Source: JBJXFK01 sp046155505
GTDB lineage: Bacteria > Planctomycetota > Phycisphaerae > UBA1845 > Fen-1342
Reading direction: 5' to 3'
Length of the DNA: 27,298 bases
Assembly: GCA_046155505.1 (NCBI GenBank)
Contig: JBJXFK010000312.1
Coordinates: forward strand, 1-27,298
Shown: positions 1-7,741 of the stretch, in pieces
Numbering within the stretch: the stretch's first letter is position 1
Layout of the letters: every line of letters starts with the position of its first letter
The notes under the pieces: model-generated
What the model was told of the DNA's origin: nothing
Seen by the model: only the letters and a program-made list of their open reading frames with translations
The model's database searches: none
Made by a program: the position numbers and the translations under genes

Positions 1-2
1 TG

Positions 3-1508
3 CCCGACTTTGAACCGCTGGTAAAGAGCGCGGTCGATCAACTCGCACAGCGCAAGGACGCCGCCGCCAAGCACATGATCATCATCTCCGACTTCGACCC
101 CGCTGGGCCGTCCGACCAAACCATCGCGCAGATGAAACGCGAAAAGATCACCTGCTCAACGATCGCCATCGGCTTTGGCTCGCACTACATCGACACGCCC
201 AAGGCTCGCCGCATCGCCGATGAGACCGGCGGCAAGTACTACACAACCGAGGATTACACCGAGCTGCCGCAAATTTTCATCAAAGAGTCGCGCATTGTGC
301 GGCGTTCGCTGATCAACGAAACGCCGTTCGTGCCGCTGGTTGCGAATCGCCTGTCGTCATTGATCGAGGGCCTGTCGGGCGAAGCGCTGCCGCAACTCGG
401 TGGGTACGTCGTCACCACCGGCAAGCCGCTGGCGACGATTCCGCTTGTTCGCAAAACCGAAGACGGCAACGACCCGGTGCTCGCGCATTGGCAGGTGGGC
501 CTCGGCAAATCAGTCGTCTTCACCAGCGGCATGTGGAATCGCTGGGGTACCGATTGGGCCAATTGGGAAAAATTTAGCAAGCTGTGGGCACAGATCGCAC
601 GTTGGGCCTCGCGTCCGTCGGCGGCAACGCAATTTGACGTAAGCACGAGCGTGCAGGGCGGGCGCGGCAAGATTCGCATCGACGCGCTCGACAAGAACGC
701 CGCGGCACTGAATTTCATGACCATCGAGGGCACGCTATTGCAACCCGATCTCGGGTCGATGCCGCTGCAACTGACGCAGACCGGGCCCGGCCGATACGAA
801 GCCGAGTTCGACGCGCGCGATTCGGGCAGCTATGTGCTGAATCTCGCATACCAAATGGGTCGCGGCGAGAGCGCGACGCGCGGGTCGTTGCAAACCGGCG
901 TGTCAGTTGCGTTTTCGCCGGAGTATCGCGAACTCACGGCGAACGAGCCGCTGCTCGATGATCTCGCCAAGCAAACGAGCGGCCGCAAGATCGAGAAGGC
1001 CGACGCGGCTTCTGTTTTCGATCCCGCAATCTTTGCACCTGCGGAGAAACGCCGCAGCATCTGGGAACCGCTGATTCAGATCACGCTGCTGCTGTTTTTG
1101 CTCGATGTCGCGATTCGACGCATTGCGATCAATCCGGTTCAAATCGCGCGAAACATTCGCAAACGCATCGCCGAGATGGGTGCGTTCGGCAAACCCGCCG
1201 AAGCGACCGAGGCCGTGCTCACTTCGCTCAAGGGCACGCGCGACCGCGTTCGCGATGATGCCAAGACGGCGGAAACCGGCCCGACGCCGCAACGCGCGGC
1301 CAAGTATGACGCGCCGGGCGTCTCGTCGTCGCAGGCGACCGAGGATTTGAGCAAGGTACTCGGCGGCGCGGCGGCGGACATGGACAAGCCGGTTGTGGCC
1401 AAACCGATGCAGAAGCCGACGTCTGCGGGCGAAGCGGACTACGCGTCGCGGCTCTTGAAGGCAAAAAAATCGGCGCGTGATCGAATCGAAGATGACCAGC
1501 AGACGTGA
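3..1508 (+). CDS. vWA / glutamine-amidotransferase-like membrane protein, 3' part
   Basis: The reading frame is open to the left window edge, so the gene starts upstream; 501 residues are visible. The first ~110 residues are the end of a von Willebrand factor A fold (IIISDFDPAGPSD, then a GGKYYTTEDYTELPQIF stretch). Next comes a segment typical of the C-terminal half of a glutamine-amidotransferase-like domain (LGGYVVTTGKPLA, DPVLAHWQVGLGKSVVFTSG, WGTDWANWEKFSKLWAQIARW), up to about residue 205. A single hydrophobic helix (ITLLLFLLDVAIRRI) lies near residues 357-374 and is followed by a charged, probably cytoplasmic tail of ~125 residues. Proteins of this build in planctomycetes are usually encoded beside BatA/MoxR-type genes, but the upstream neighbours are outside the window. 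The role is unknown. It converges with the next gene, with only 16 bases between stop codons. Confidence 0.8.
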   Translation, partial: PDFEPLVKSAVDQLAQRKDAAAKHMIIISDFDPAGPSDQTIAQMKREKITCSTIAIGFGSHYIDTPKARRIADETGGKYYTTEDYTELPQIFIKESRIVRRSLINETPFVPLVANRLSSLIEGLSGEALPQLGGYVVTTGKPLATIPLVRKTEDGNDPVLAHWQVGLGKSVVFTSGMWNRWGTDWANWEKFSKLWAQIARWASRPSAATQFDVSTSVQGGRGKIRIDALDKNAAALNFMTIEGTLLQPDLGSMPLQLTQTGPGRYEAEFDARDSGSYVLNLAYQMGRGESATRGSLQTGVSVAFSPEYRELTANEPLLDDLAKQTSGRKIEKADAASVFDPAIFAPAEKRRSIWEPLIQITLLLFLLDVAIRRIAINPVQIARNIRKRIAEMGAFGKPAEATEAVLTSLKGTRDRVRDDAKTAETGPTPQRAAKYDAPGVSSSQATEDLSKVLGGAAADMDKPVVAKPMQKPTSAGEADYASRLLKAKKSARDRIEDDQQT

Positions 1509-1524
1509 CGCGCACGATCGGCGG

Positions 1525-3681
1525 CTATTCGATTTTCACGTCGAGCATCGCGTAGCCATCGAGCTCGAAATATTCGACTCGCCAGACCACGTCCGTCGGC
1601 TCGTCGAGCTTGAGGGTTGCCGACTCGGTCTTCGGCCCGTGCCACGTCCAGTCTTCGAACACCACTTTTTCGTTCGCTAGCACGCGTATGCCGTCATCCG
1701 ACGTGATCGCGAGCTTCCATTCGCCCGCGGGCATGTGCAGCGATGTGGTTGCGATGATGCCGAACCGCTCGCTTCCGATTTGAGCATCAGTCCACGCCCT
1801 CGGCGCGTCCTTCAGATTGCTCGGCCCGCCGTTGCCGAACGGTAGGTGCAGGCGATCGAGCGTCGCGGCCGCGCCGGCCTTGCCCTGTAGCCGCCACGAG
1901 TCGAGATGCTCGCGCGGATCGCTGCTCCAGGCGAACGCGGTCGCGCTCCACGTCGCGTCGATGATGCGACCGGACGATTCGACCCACTGTTCGCCAATGC
2001 GCACGCGGAGCTTGTACGGCTCGACGCCGCCGGGTTTGTTTGCGGCGATGGTGAATCGTCGCGTGCTCGCGTCGCCGGTCGATGCGATCGACACCGCGCC
2101 ATCGACGCGAATTTCGTCGGCCTCACGCGGGCTGATGAATTGGATCGTGTGCCGCCGACCGCTGATATCGCGCGGCAGCAGGAGCGACGACGCCCAATCG
2201 TAAGGCCCCCAGTGTGTGATGATGATTTTTTCGCGACCGGCGAGGTGTTTGCGTGCGCCGACGGGGCGCGATTCGCCGAGCGGCTGTGGGATCGTCCGCT
2301 GCGAGGCCGGCGTCGCGACGGCGGGTGAGTCGCTGAGCGTCGAGAATTCGTCGAGTTCGGATTCGGTCTTCACGTCGACGAATCGATTCGCACCGATGCG
2401 CGCTGATTTCGCGCGGCGCAGGCGAATGGCGAGCGCGTCACGCTCGAATGAATTACCAATGACCGTTTCGTTGATGCAGTCAGGCTCATTCACTTTTGCC
2501 CATTGCTTATCGAGCAGCTTCTTGTCGTCGTCCCACCACAAATGCACGCCGACTGCGTTGTCGCGAAACTCGTTCTGCTCGATGACATTCAACCGACCGT
2601 GCTCGACATTCACGCCGCCGCGCTCGTTGCCATAGCCGGCGTCGCCGTTGCGCTCGAAGACGTTTTTCGCAATCGTCGTTCGCTGCGAATAACCGCCCCA
2701 GATGCCGCAGATGGCGTTGCCAACAAACCGATTTTCGCGGATGACATTGTCAAAGCTGAATGTCAGCTCAAGCCCGTGCGCGGCGGCGTACGAGAAGTCG
2801 TTGCCGACGATTATGTTGCCGCGATTCCCGCGATTGCGATACCACTCGTCCTCGCGCCGCTCGCCGCTCTCCCCCAGCGCCTCTTTGCCGCCGAAAGCGA
2901 AGAATCCGTCGCCGCCGTGCGTGGCCGAGTTTTCGATAAACGTGTTGTCATGGCACTGCTCAAACATCAGTATGCCGGCCGAGTCCTGCCCGCGGTTGTA
3001 GACGCCGTGGCTGTAGCCGCGAATGCAGAAATCGAGCGCGTTTCGGCTGATCAGATTCCGCTCGACCCGCCACAGCGCGATGCCCCAACCGGAGAGGAAC
3101 GAGAAATCGTTGTCGTAAATGCGCGAGTCGGTGACGCGATCGAGGATCAAGCCGTTCTGGCCGTCGCGTGCGCGGCAGCGTCGCACCGTCACATCGCGGC
3201 TGCGCTCGATGCAGATTCCCGCGCCGTAGTTTCGTCGCCACTGGCCGGTGTCGTTCTCGTGCGGCCAAAGCCAATCGATATTGTTCTCGGCAGCGGGCAT
3301 CGAGAGCAGACGTTGTCGGAAATTGCCGGACACATCGCAATCTTCGAGAACCAGCCCGTCGGCAGCCGTCGCGTGAATACCGACTTTGTAGCCGCAGACC
3401 TTGGCACGGCGGAGCGTGACGTTCTTGCCGGTAATGTGAATGCCGATGCCGGTGAATCGATCGGCGGCGTTCGCATCCGCGTTTCCGCGCAGCGTCGCGC
3501 CGCCGAAGTCGACTGTGATTCCGTCGCCGATAATGCTGATGACGCCGTCAGAATTGGGATCGGGAATCGAGCGCTCGACGATTTCGACATGACATGACTT
3601 GTCGATGATGACCCCGTCGCGCTCGACGCGAACGACATCGGCGACCGCGAGGATCAAGACGAGAGCGAGAATCGGCATCAT
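1525..3681 (-). CDS. Secreted right-handed beta-helix (NosD-like) protein with C-terminal PA14-like domain
   Basis: A 718-residue protein with a short hydrophobic N-terminus (MMPILALVLILAVADVV) that looks like a signal peptide, possibly slightly mis-started. Residues ~40-460 are built of N/D/G-rich repeats of the form 'NVIRENRFVGNAICGIWGG' and 'RNLISRNALDFCIRGYSHG'. This is the pattern of a right-handed parallel beta-helix (NosD/pectate-lyase-like, PbH1 repeats). A linker of ~150 residues follows. The last ~110 residues (GEWKLAITSDDGIRVLANEK ... EYFELDGYAMLDVKIE) resemble a PA14-type carbohydrate-binding beta-barrel. An extracellular polysaccharide-binding or -cleaving role is plausible, but no catalytic residues could be assigned. 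A long antisense frame (2503-3597) is a GC-bias shadow. Confidence 0.85.
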   Translation of the reverse strand: MMPILALVLILAVADVVRVERDGVIIDKSCHVEIVERSIPDPNSDGVISIIGDGITVDFGGATLRGNADANAADRFTGIGIHITGKNVTLRRAKVCGYKVGIHATAADGLVLEDCDVSGNFRQRLLSMPAAENNIDWLWPHENDTGQWRRNYGAGICIERSRDVTVRRCRARDGQNGLILDRVTDSRIYDNDFSFLSGWGIALWRVERNLISRNALDFCIRGYSHGVYNRGQDSAGILMFEQCHDNTFIENSATHGGDGFFAFGGKEALGESGERREDEWYRNRGNRGNIIVGNDFSYAAAHGLELTFSFDNVIRENRFVGNAICGIWGGYSQRTTIAKNVFERNGDAGYGNERGGVNVEHGRLNVIEQNEFRDNAVGVHLWWDDDKKLLDKQWAKVNEPDCINETVIGNSFERDALAIRLRRAKSARIGANRFVDVKTESELDEFSTLSDSPAVATPASQRTIPQPLGESRPVGARKHLAGREKIIITHWGPYDWASSLLLPRDISGRRHTIQFISPREADEIRVDGAVSIASTGDASTRRFTIAANKPGGVEPYKLRVRIGEQWVESSGRIIDATWSATAFAWSSDPREHLDSWRLQGKAGAAATLDRLHLPFGNGGPSNLKDAPRAWTDAQIGSERFGIIATTSLHMPAGEWKLAITSDDGIRVLANEKVVFEDWTWHGPKTESATLKLDEPTDVVWRVEYFELDGYAMLDVKIE

Positions 3682-3688
3682 CCACCCC

Positions 3689-3766
3689 GTGCCTTCGTGC
3701 CAACGTGCCTCCCCGACTTCGTGCCTTCGTGTCTCCGTGCCTCCGTGCCTACTTACTTCGTGCCTG
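3689..3766. repeat. Degenerate short tandem repeat with GTGCCT(T/C)C core
   Basis: About eight copies of GTGCC(T/A) or GTGTCT, spaced mostly 7-8 bases apart (cgtgccttc, cgtgtctcc, cgtgcctcc and similar), fill most of the gap between the beta-helix gene and the adenosyltransferase gene. On the minus strand it reads as AGGCACGGAGGCACGAAGG-like units. Similar low-complexity arrays occur between genes in other GC-rich genomes. No hairpin or coding frame was evident. Confidence 0.7.
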
Positions 3767-3772
3767 CCGCAA

Positions 3773-4336
3773 TTACGCGCGACTATCCCAGATCGGCTCG
3801 GCGACGCCCGCGAGTTTGTTCTCGTAACGGGCCATGACGAACAGTGTGTCAGAGAGGCGGTTTAGATACTGTACGACGAACGGGCCGATCGGTTCGTGAT
3901 CGCGCAGGCGGATCGCCGCCCGCTCGGCGGTGCGGCACGCCGTTCGCGCGAGGTGAATCTCGGCTGCGGCCCGCGTGCCTCCGGGCAGGATGAAATTCTC
4001 CAGCGGTGGCAGTTGCTCGGTCATGTGGTCGAGCAGCACTTCAAGCCCCTTGATGTGCCGCTCCTCCATGCCGGGGACTTTCCACTTCGCCTTGGCGTCT
4101 TCGGTGAAGCAGAGGTCCGAGCCGCAGTGGAACAGTTCGTTCTGAATTCGCCGCAGCGGCGCGACCAACTCGCCCGACGGCCCGGCGGCGAGCACGACGC
4201 CGATACGCGAATTCACCTCGTCCACGAGGCCGTAGGCGTCGATGCGCAGGTGGTCCTTCGGCACGCGCGACCCGTCGCCAAGGCCGGTGGTGCCGTCGTC
4301 GCCGGTGCGGGTGTAGATTTTGGTGAGGCGGGGCAT
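3773..4336 (-). CDS. Cob(I)yrinic acid a,c-diamide adenosyltransferase, PduO type
   Basis: This enzyme transfers the 5'-deoxyadenosyl group of ATP to cob(I)alamin, making coenzyme B12; it acts in the cytoplasm as a trimer. The 187-residue product has the PduO signature at residues 6-24 (KIYTRTGDDGTTGLGDGSR), which forms the ATP-binding N-terminus. It also has the helix motif LPGGTRAAAEIHLARTACR (117-135) and the C-terminal YLNRLSDTLFVMARYEN (157-173). Length matches the family. The start at 4336 is chosen because the motif begins seven residues later and a GGAGAG ribosome-binding site lies just upstream; longer frames add unrelated sequence. No other B12 gene is in view, so it may serve salvage for a B12-dependent enzyme elsewhere. 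The symbol could be pduO, cobO or mmaB. Confidence 0.95.
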   Translation of the reverse strand: MPRLTKIYTRTGDDGTTGLGDGSRVPKDHLRIDAYGLVDEVNSRIGVVLAAGPSGELVAPLRRIQNELFHCGSDLCFTEDAKAKWKVPGMEERHIKGLEVLLDHMTEQLPPLENFILPGGTRAAAEIHLARTACRTAERAAIRLRDHEPIGPFVVQYLNRLSDTLFVMARYENKLAGVAEPIWDSRA

Positions 4337-4352
4337 GGGGGCTCTCCAGAAG

Positions 4353-4568
4353 ATGCCGGAGTGTATCGCCGGGCTGCAGATTCGGTTCGAGCGCGCCGAT
4401 TGGTACAACGGCTTCGAACACAACAGCGAGGAGTCGGCCCGCGTGCGCGTCGTTTTTTTTTGCGGGGGCTGGCGGCCAACCGCGAGGCGCTGGTGGCCAT
4501 CCCGGCGCGCTGGTATGGCGGTCGACGGCGACGCGTTCCGCTGGGTGCCGGGGCCGTGGGAGTATTGA
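4353..4568 (+). pseudogene. Frame-broken coding remnant of unknown function
   Basis: This lies in the 321-base gap between the adenosyltransferase gene and the dockerin-like gene, which holds no intact gene. Codons from 4353 (MPECIAGLQIRFERADWYNG ...) have strongly G/C third positions up to a run of nine T at 4453-4461. The G/C-third signal then moves to the -1 frame (LAANREALVAIPARWYG). It returns to the first frame at about 4520 (VDGDAFRWVPGPWEY, stop at 4566-4568). Two compensating shifts suggest a decayed small gene, a programmed slip at the T-run, or assembly errors. I do not recognise the protein. It is divergent from the adenosyltransferase gene. Confidence 0.35.
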
Positions 4569-4657
4569 CGGCTGTTGGGTTAGGGCACGAGGAGGCGATC
4601 AATGCCGACTTGGTGGCATTCGTCAAGTAGTGAGCGCTCGTGCGTATCTGTTGAGCG

Positions 4658-5713
4658 CTACGGACAGTTTGCGCCGAATCCGGCCAAGAGCAGCGCGAGG
4701 TCCGGTAGATCGACGTCCCCATCCCCGTCGAGATCTCCGTCGGCCCTCGATGCTCCGCTTGGAGTTCCGAAGTGCGACAACAGCGTCGCAAGGTCTGGCA
4801 GGTCCACTCTCCCGTCACAATTCAGGTCGGCATCTCGATCGCAGACGCTCAGAGTTGCCGCGTGGCTGTTAAGATTGGCGCACGAATCTGTGACGCGACA
4901 ACGGTATCTCGCGGCAGCGGCTGGTTGCGCGTCGGTGATAGTGAGCGTCGGAGCCGCGGTGCCTGATGCCGTGGCGGAACTGCCGTTGATCGGGCCATCC
5001 GAAATGTCATTCCAGCTATTGCTACCCGGGGGTACGGATTCGATTTGCCAGCGGTAGCTGAGCGGGTCAAGCCCGACAGCGTTCACTGCGAACATGACGG
5101 TACTTGACGAGCATGTAGAAACCGAGGCGGGCTCGCTCACGGTGAGGGCAGTAAAGTACAACTCATCGAAGGCGGTTCCGTCGCCGTTCACGCCGAGCCG
5201 CGTACGTACGATGCTTGCCTGACTGAACGGCGAATCACTGATCAAGCCGACGAAAATGACATTTCCGTCCGGCAGATTCGGCGGGGTGCTTGAAATAAGG
5301 TGATCGATTCCTGTGTCTGTTGTTAGCGTAAGCCGATGCGAGTTCACGTCTCCAAAATCGATCATGCTAATTCCGAATGTACGGGTGCCGCAAGAAAAAT
5401 CGAACGACACGGTCCATACTTGGGGGTTGTTCCCTTCGCAATCTCGAAAATACTGCAACCCGTCGGTCGGGTGGAGTCCCAATTCGGACACGGCTCTAAC
5501 TCTAATCCCCGGAGGGCCCGTAACAACCACACCCGGAAGTGTGAGGGGAGTCGTGGTACACTCTCCGGCCAGAAGAGCTTCGAAACTTTCGAGGCGCTGT
5601 ACGCCAGCCGCCTGCAAGAACGCCGACTTGTCCGAAAAGAACTGCGGTTGGGCACTGGCATTCGATGCCGAGATAGCAACCGTGGCCACCCAAAGAACCG
5701 AAGACAGTTTCAT
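4658..5713 (-). CDS. Secreted protein with Ig-like domain and paired dockerin-like EF-hand repeats
   Basis: A 351-residue exported protein. A signal peptide is at 1-21 (MKLSSVLWVATVAISASNASA). A beta-rich N-terminal domain (25-190) carries the motif FGISMIDFGDVNSHRL, as in planctomycete secreted proteins that depict a 'function of the gradient of flow' domain; no catalytic site is visible. An immunoglobulin-like segment (193-290) ends in the ARYRCRVTDSC signature. At the C-terminus two Ca-binding loops appear: DLNCDGRVDLPDLATLLSHF (297-316) and DGDLDGDGDVDLPDLALLLA (325-344), ending GANCP. Such paired loops resemble dockerins and are widespread at the C-termini of Phycisphaerae surface proteins that have no cellulosome. 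GAGGGG 7 bases upstream supports the start. The function is unknown. Confidence 0.85.
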   Translation of the reverse strand: MKLSSVLWVATVAISASNASAQPQFFSDKSAFLQAAGVQRLESFEALLAGECTTTPLTLPGVVVTGPPGIRVRAVSELGLHPTDGLQYFRDCEGNNPQVWTVSFDFSCGTRTFGISMIDFGDVNSHRLTLTTDTGIDHLISSTPPNLPDGNVIFVGLISDSPFSQASIVRTRLGVNGDGTAFDELYFTALTVSEPASVSTCSSSTVMFAVNAVGLDPLSYRWQIESVPPGSNSWNDISDGPINGSSATASGTAAPTLTITDAQPAAAARYRCRVTDSCANLNSHAATLSVCDRDADLNCDGRVDLPDLATLLSHFGTPSGASRADGDLDGDGDVDLPDLALLLAGFGANCP

Positions 5714-5848
5714 TTGACAGCCCCTCTTTCGCCTCTGAGTCTCGAGACGAGTAGCTTAGGCGGAGCAACTCAGTCGCTGCAAGCGACCACATTGCGCGAT
5801 TCCAGAGGAATAACCTGCGGGAACACCGGATCGTCGCCGACGGATGGA

Positions 5849-6016
5849 CGAAACTCTGAGCCGCAGGCACGCAGCAGCGCGCCGCGTGAACGGAATGCCG
5901 CGCTGCCTGGACCGAGCGGCGCACCACATGGACGGAGTGTGGCGCTGCGTGGACGGAGCGCGGCGCTCCGTGGACGCGGCGCGGCGGCGCATGGACCGAG
6001 CGTCGCGCCGCGTGGA
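5849..6016. repeat. 21-bp tandem repeat array, eight units
   Basis: Eight consecutive 21-bp units (5849, 5870, 5891, 5912, 5933, 5954, 5975, 5996) with consensus close to CGGAGCGCGGCGCTGCGTGGA, plus a degenerate ninth at 6017. The period is a multiple of three, so every frame gives a 7-residue repeat. Plus frame 0 gives D-x-x-x-R-x-V heptads, and one minus frame gives VHAARRS. Unit columns 1, 10, 16 and 19 are invariant or nearly so, while columns 8 and 17 vary most. That pattern fits the minus VHAARRS frame best, since its wobble positions are the variable ones, but no start codon, ribosome-binding site or sensible continuation supports a gene there. The array occupies the 462-base gap between the dockerin-like gene and the fibronectin-III-like gene; nothing else but a hairpin is seen in that gap. 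Confidence 0.85.
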
Positions 6017-6130
6017 CGAACAATCGCGAAAATTGGCCGCGTTACGAAAGTCCCTGGCCGCCCAGCCCGATGCGTCAGCGAGCGCAACCGCCGCGGCGCG
6101 TCGCCCCGGGCGTGAAACTTGCGCGAAGGT

Positions 6131-6149
6131 CACCGGTTGAAAACCGGTG
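6131..6149. repeat. Palindromic element CACCGGTT-GAA-AACCGGTG
   Basis: A perfect 8-bp inverted repeat around a GAA loop, 26 bases before the start codon at 6176. It resembles dispersed intergenic palindromes with an ACCGGT core; a related one is at 24043-24061 in this window. There is no T-run on either side, so it is unlikely to be an efficient terminator. It would fall within or next to the leader of the downstream gene. Confidence 0.6.
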
Positions 6150-6175
6150 CCACAGAGAAGCACAAGGAGTACCGC

Positions 6176-6958
6176 ATGGGTGCCTATCCGACTTCGCCGC
6201 GGGCGGCGTTTCTTGAATGGTGTCAGGCGCATACGAGCGTGTTTACGGCCAATGCCGCCGCGATCGGCCTGACGCCGGTGCAGGCGACCGCATTTTCGGC
6301 GGCGGCGACGACCGCAGCGGCGGCGCTGCTGGCCCAGGAGCAGGAGCGGCAGGCGGCGCTGGTCGCCACGCAGCAGGCGCAGACCGCGATCGACACGTTG
6401 CGATCGAGCGCGGGCGACACGGTGCGGCTGATCCGCGCGTTCGCCGAGAGCCAGCCCAAGCCGGACGTGGTCTACAACACGGCCCAGATTCCGCCGCCGT
6501 CGCCGCCGACACCTGCGCCGCCGCCGGCCCAGCCGACGGACCTGACCGTGACGCTCAGCGCCAGCGACGGGGCCCTGCTGCTGCGCTGGAAGGCCGCGAA
6601 TCCGGCCGGCACGAGCGGCACGTCGTACATCATCCGCCGGCGGCTGCCGGGCGAGAGCGAGTTTTCGTTCATCGGCGTGAGTGGAAAGAAAGAGTTCGTG
6701 GACGATACGCTCATCGCCGGGCCGGACAGCGTGCAATACACCGTGCAGGGCCAGCGGGCGGACAGCAGCGGTCCGCTCAGCCCGATCTTCACCGTCAACT
6801 TCGGGCAGGTGCCGGGCGGCGGGATGACGGCGAGCGTGATGGCGAGCGCGCAGCCGGGCACGTACGAAGCGATGCCCTCGACCGTGGACGGTCGCGTCGT
6901 GCAGAAGACGTTGCCGAATGGGAATGGCGGCGCGAAGCGCGGCGAGGCGCGGGTGTAG
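6176..6958 (+). CDS. Protein with helical N-terminus, Pro-rich hinge and fibronectin-III-like domain
   Basis: The product is 260 residues. AAGGAG at 6164-6169, seven bases before the ATG, fixes the start; a longer frame from 6119 has no such site. Residues 1-95 are Ala/Gln-rich and predicted helical (FSAAATTAAAALLAQEQERQ). Residues 106-120 are a Pro hinge (PPPSPPTPAPPPAQP). Residues 121-208 are a beta-sandwich with the spacing of a fibronectin type III fold (LLLRWKAANPAGTSGTSYII, then VQYTVQGQRADSSGPLSPIF). The last ~50 residues are Gly/Ser-rich. No signal peptide or catalytic motif is seen. The function is unknown; the shape suggests a binding or spacer protein. The antisense frame 5756-6991 is a shadow. 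Confidence 0.8.
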   Translation: MGAYPTSPRAAFLEWCQAHTSVFTANAAAIGLTPVQATAFSAAATTAAAALLAQEQERQAALVATQQAQTAIDTLRSSAGDTVRLIRAFAESQPKPDVVYNTAQIPPPSPPTPAPPPAQPTDLTVTLSASDGALLLRWKAANPAGTSGTSYIIRRRLPGESEFSFIGVSGKKEFVDDTLIAGPDSVQYTVQGQRADSSGPLSPIFTVNFGQVPGGGMTASVMASAQPGTYEAMPSTVDGRVVQKTLPNGNGGAKRGEARV

Positions 6959-6991
6959 TTTTGTCGTCGCCGTGTGGACTTCGGGAAACAA

Positions 6992-7019
6992 CGCGACCGG
7001 CGATTGCTCGCCGGTCGCG
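6992..7019. terminator. Hairpin between converging genes, probable terminator of the ribosomal cluster
   Basis: A perfect 11-bp stem (CGCGACCGGCG / CGCCGGTCGCG) with loop ATTGCT lies between the stop of the fibronectin-III-like gene and the stop of rplQ. Read on the minus strand it is followed by TTGTTT, a weak U-tract; on the plus strand there is no U-run. It is best taken as the end of the rplQ transcript, perhaps working in both directions. Confidence 0.6.
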
Positions 7020-7069
7020 CGGATTGATTCAGATTGACCGTGCGACGATTCATTGAATCGCCCGCCCGC

Positions 7070-7732
7070 CTACGTCGAAGCCGCGTCGCTCTTGGCCGAC
7101 TTGCTCGACTTCCGCCGATTGCGGTTAGGCAGCACCTTGCCGGCATACGCCGCATAGCGCAATTCGCTCTTGCGGCGGCGCTCGGTTTTGGCTTCGCCGC
7201 GCTTCGGGCGACGCGTGTCGTCGCTGCTGACCCACTGGATGATCGCGAGCCGTGAGCCATCGCCCAGGCGGCGATCGGCGAGCGGGATGATCCGCGTGTA
7301 GCCACCGGTGCTGCTTTTGGCCTCGTTACGCTTCTTGAGCGCGGGGCCGACGGTCGTGAACAGGCGGTTGAGCACCGACTCGGCGGTGAACTCGATGCCC
7401 GGCTTGGTGATCGACTTGCGATAGCGACGACCGCTGCGCGACGTGAGCACCTTGGCCCGCGCGGCGTCGGTCATCTTTTCGTAGGTTTCCTGCTTGTCCT
7501 TGGGAATGATGGCCCGATCGTTGAGCAGCGCCTCGGCCCGCTGCCGCGCGGCAAGGCTTCCGTCGATCGCGAGCGTCGCGATCTTCTCGGCGAAGCTGCG
7601 CATTTCCTTGGCCTTGACCCAGGTGGTGCGAATCTCGCCGTGCTCGATCAGGCTCTGCACCATGTTGCGACGCATCGCCAGCCGGTGCGAAGCCGTGCGG
7701 GCCAGTTTTCGTCCACGTACCGCGTGACGCAT
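7070..7732 (-). CDS. rplQ: 50S ribosomal protein L17, extended form
   Basis: L17 lies near the exit of the peptide tunnel on the large subunit. The N-terminal core is typical (MRHAVRGRKLARTASHRLAM, NMVQSLIEHGEIRTTWVKAK), as is the conserved strand GGYTRIIPLADRRLGDGSRLAII at ~143-165 (quoted in part). At 220 residues it is far longer than the usual 115-130. About 40 extra residues (76-117, KDKQETYEKMTDAARAK ... ITKPGIEFTAESV) sit between the two conserved halves, and a basic tail of ~50 residues (170-220) follows. It is the last gene of the cluster, 9 bases after rpoA. Confidence 0.97.
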   Translation of the reverse strand: MRHAVRGRKLARTASHRLAMRRNMVQSLIEHGEIRTTWVKAKEMRSFAEKIATLAIDGSLAARQRAEALLNDRAIIPKDKQETYEKMTDAARAKVLTSRSGRRYRKSITKPGIEFTAESVLNRLFTTVGPALKKRNEAKSSTGGYTRIIPLADRRLGDGSRLAIIQWVSSDDTRRPKRGEAKTERRRKSELRYAAYAGKVLPNRNRRKSSKSAKSDAAST

Positions 7733-7741
7733 GACAAACTC

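Noticed and set aside
2503..3597. 364-residue plus-strand frame inside the beta-helix gene
   Set aside because: It is antisense to a protein with clear beta-helix repeats and has no motif or start signal of its own.
5756..6991. 411-residue minus-strand frame over the repeat array and the fibronectin-III-like gene
   Set aside because: It is Arg/Ala-rich low-complexity shadow translation opposite a gene with a good ribosome-binding site and domain structure.
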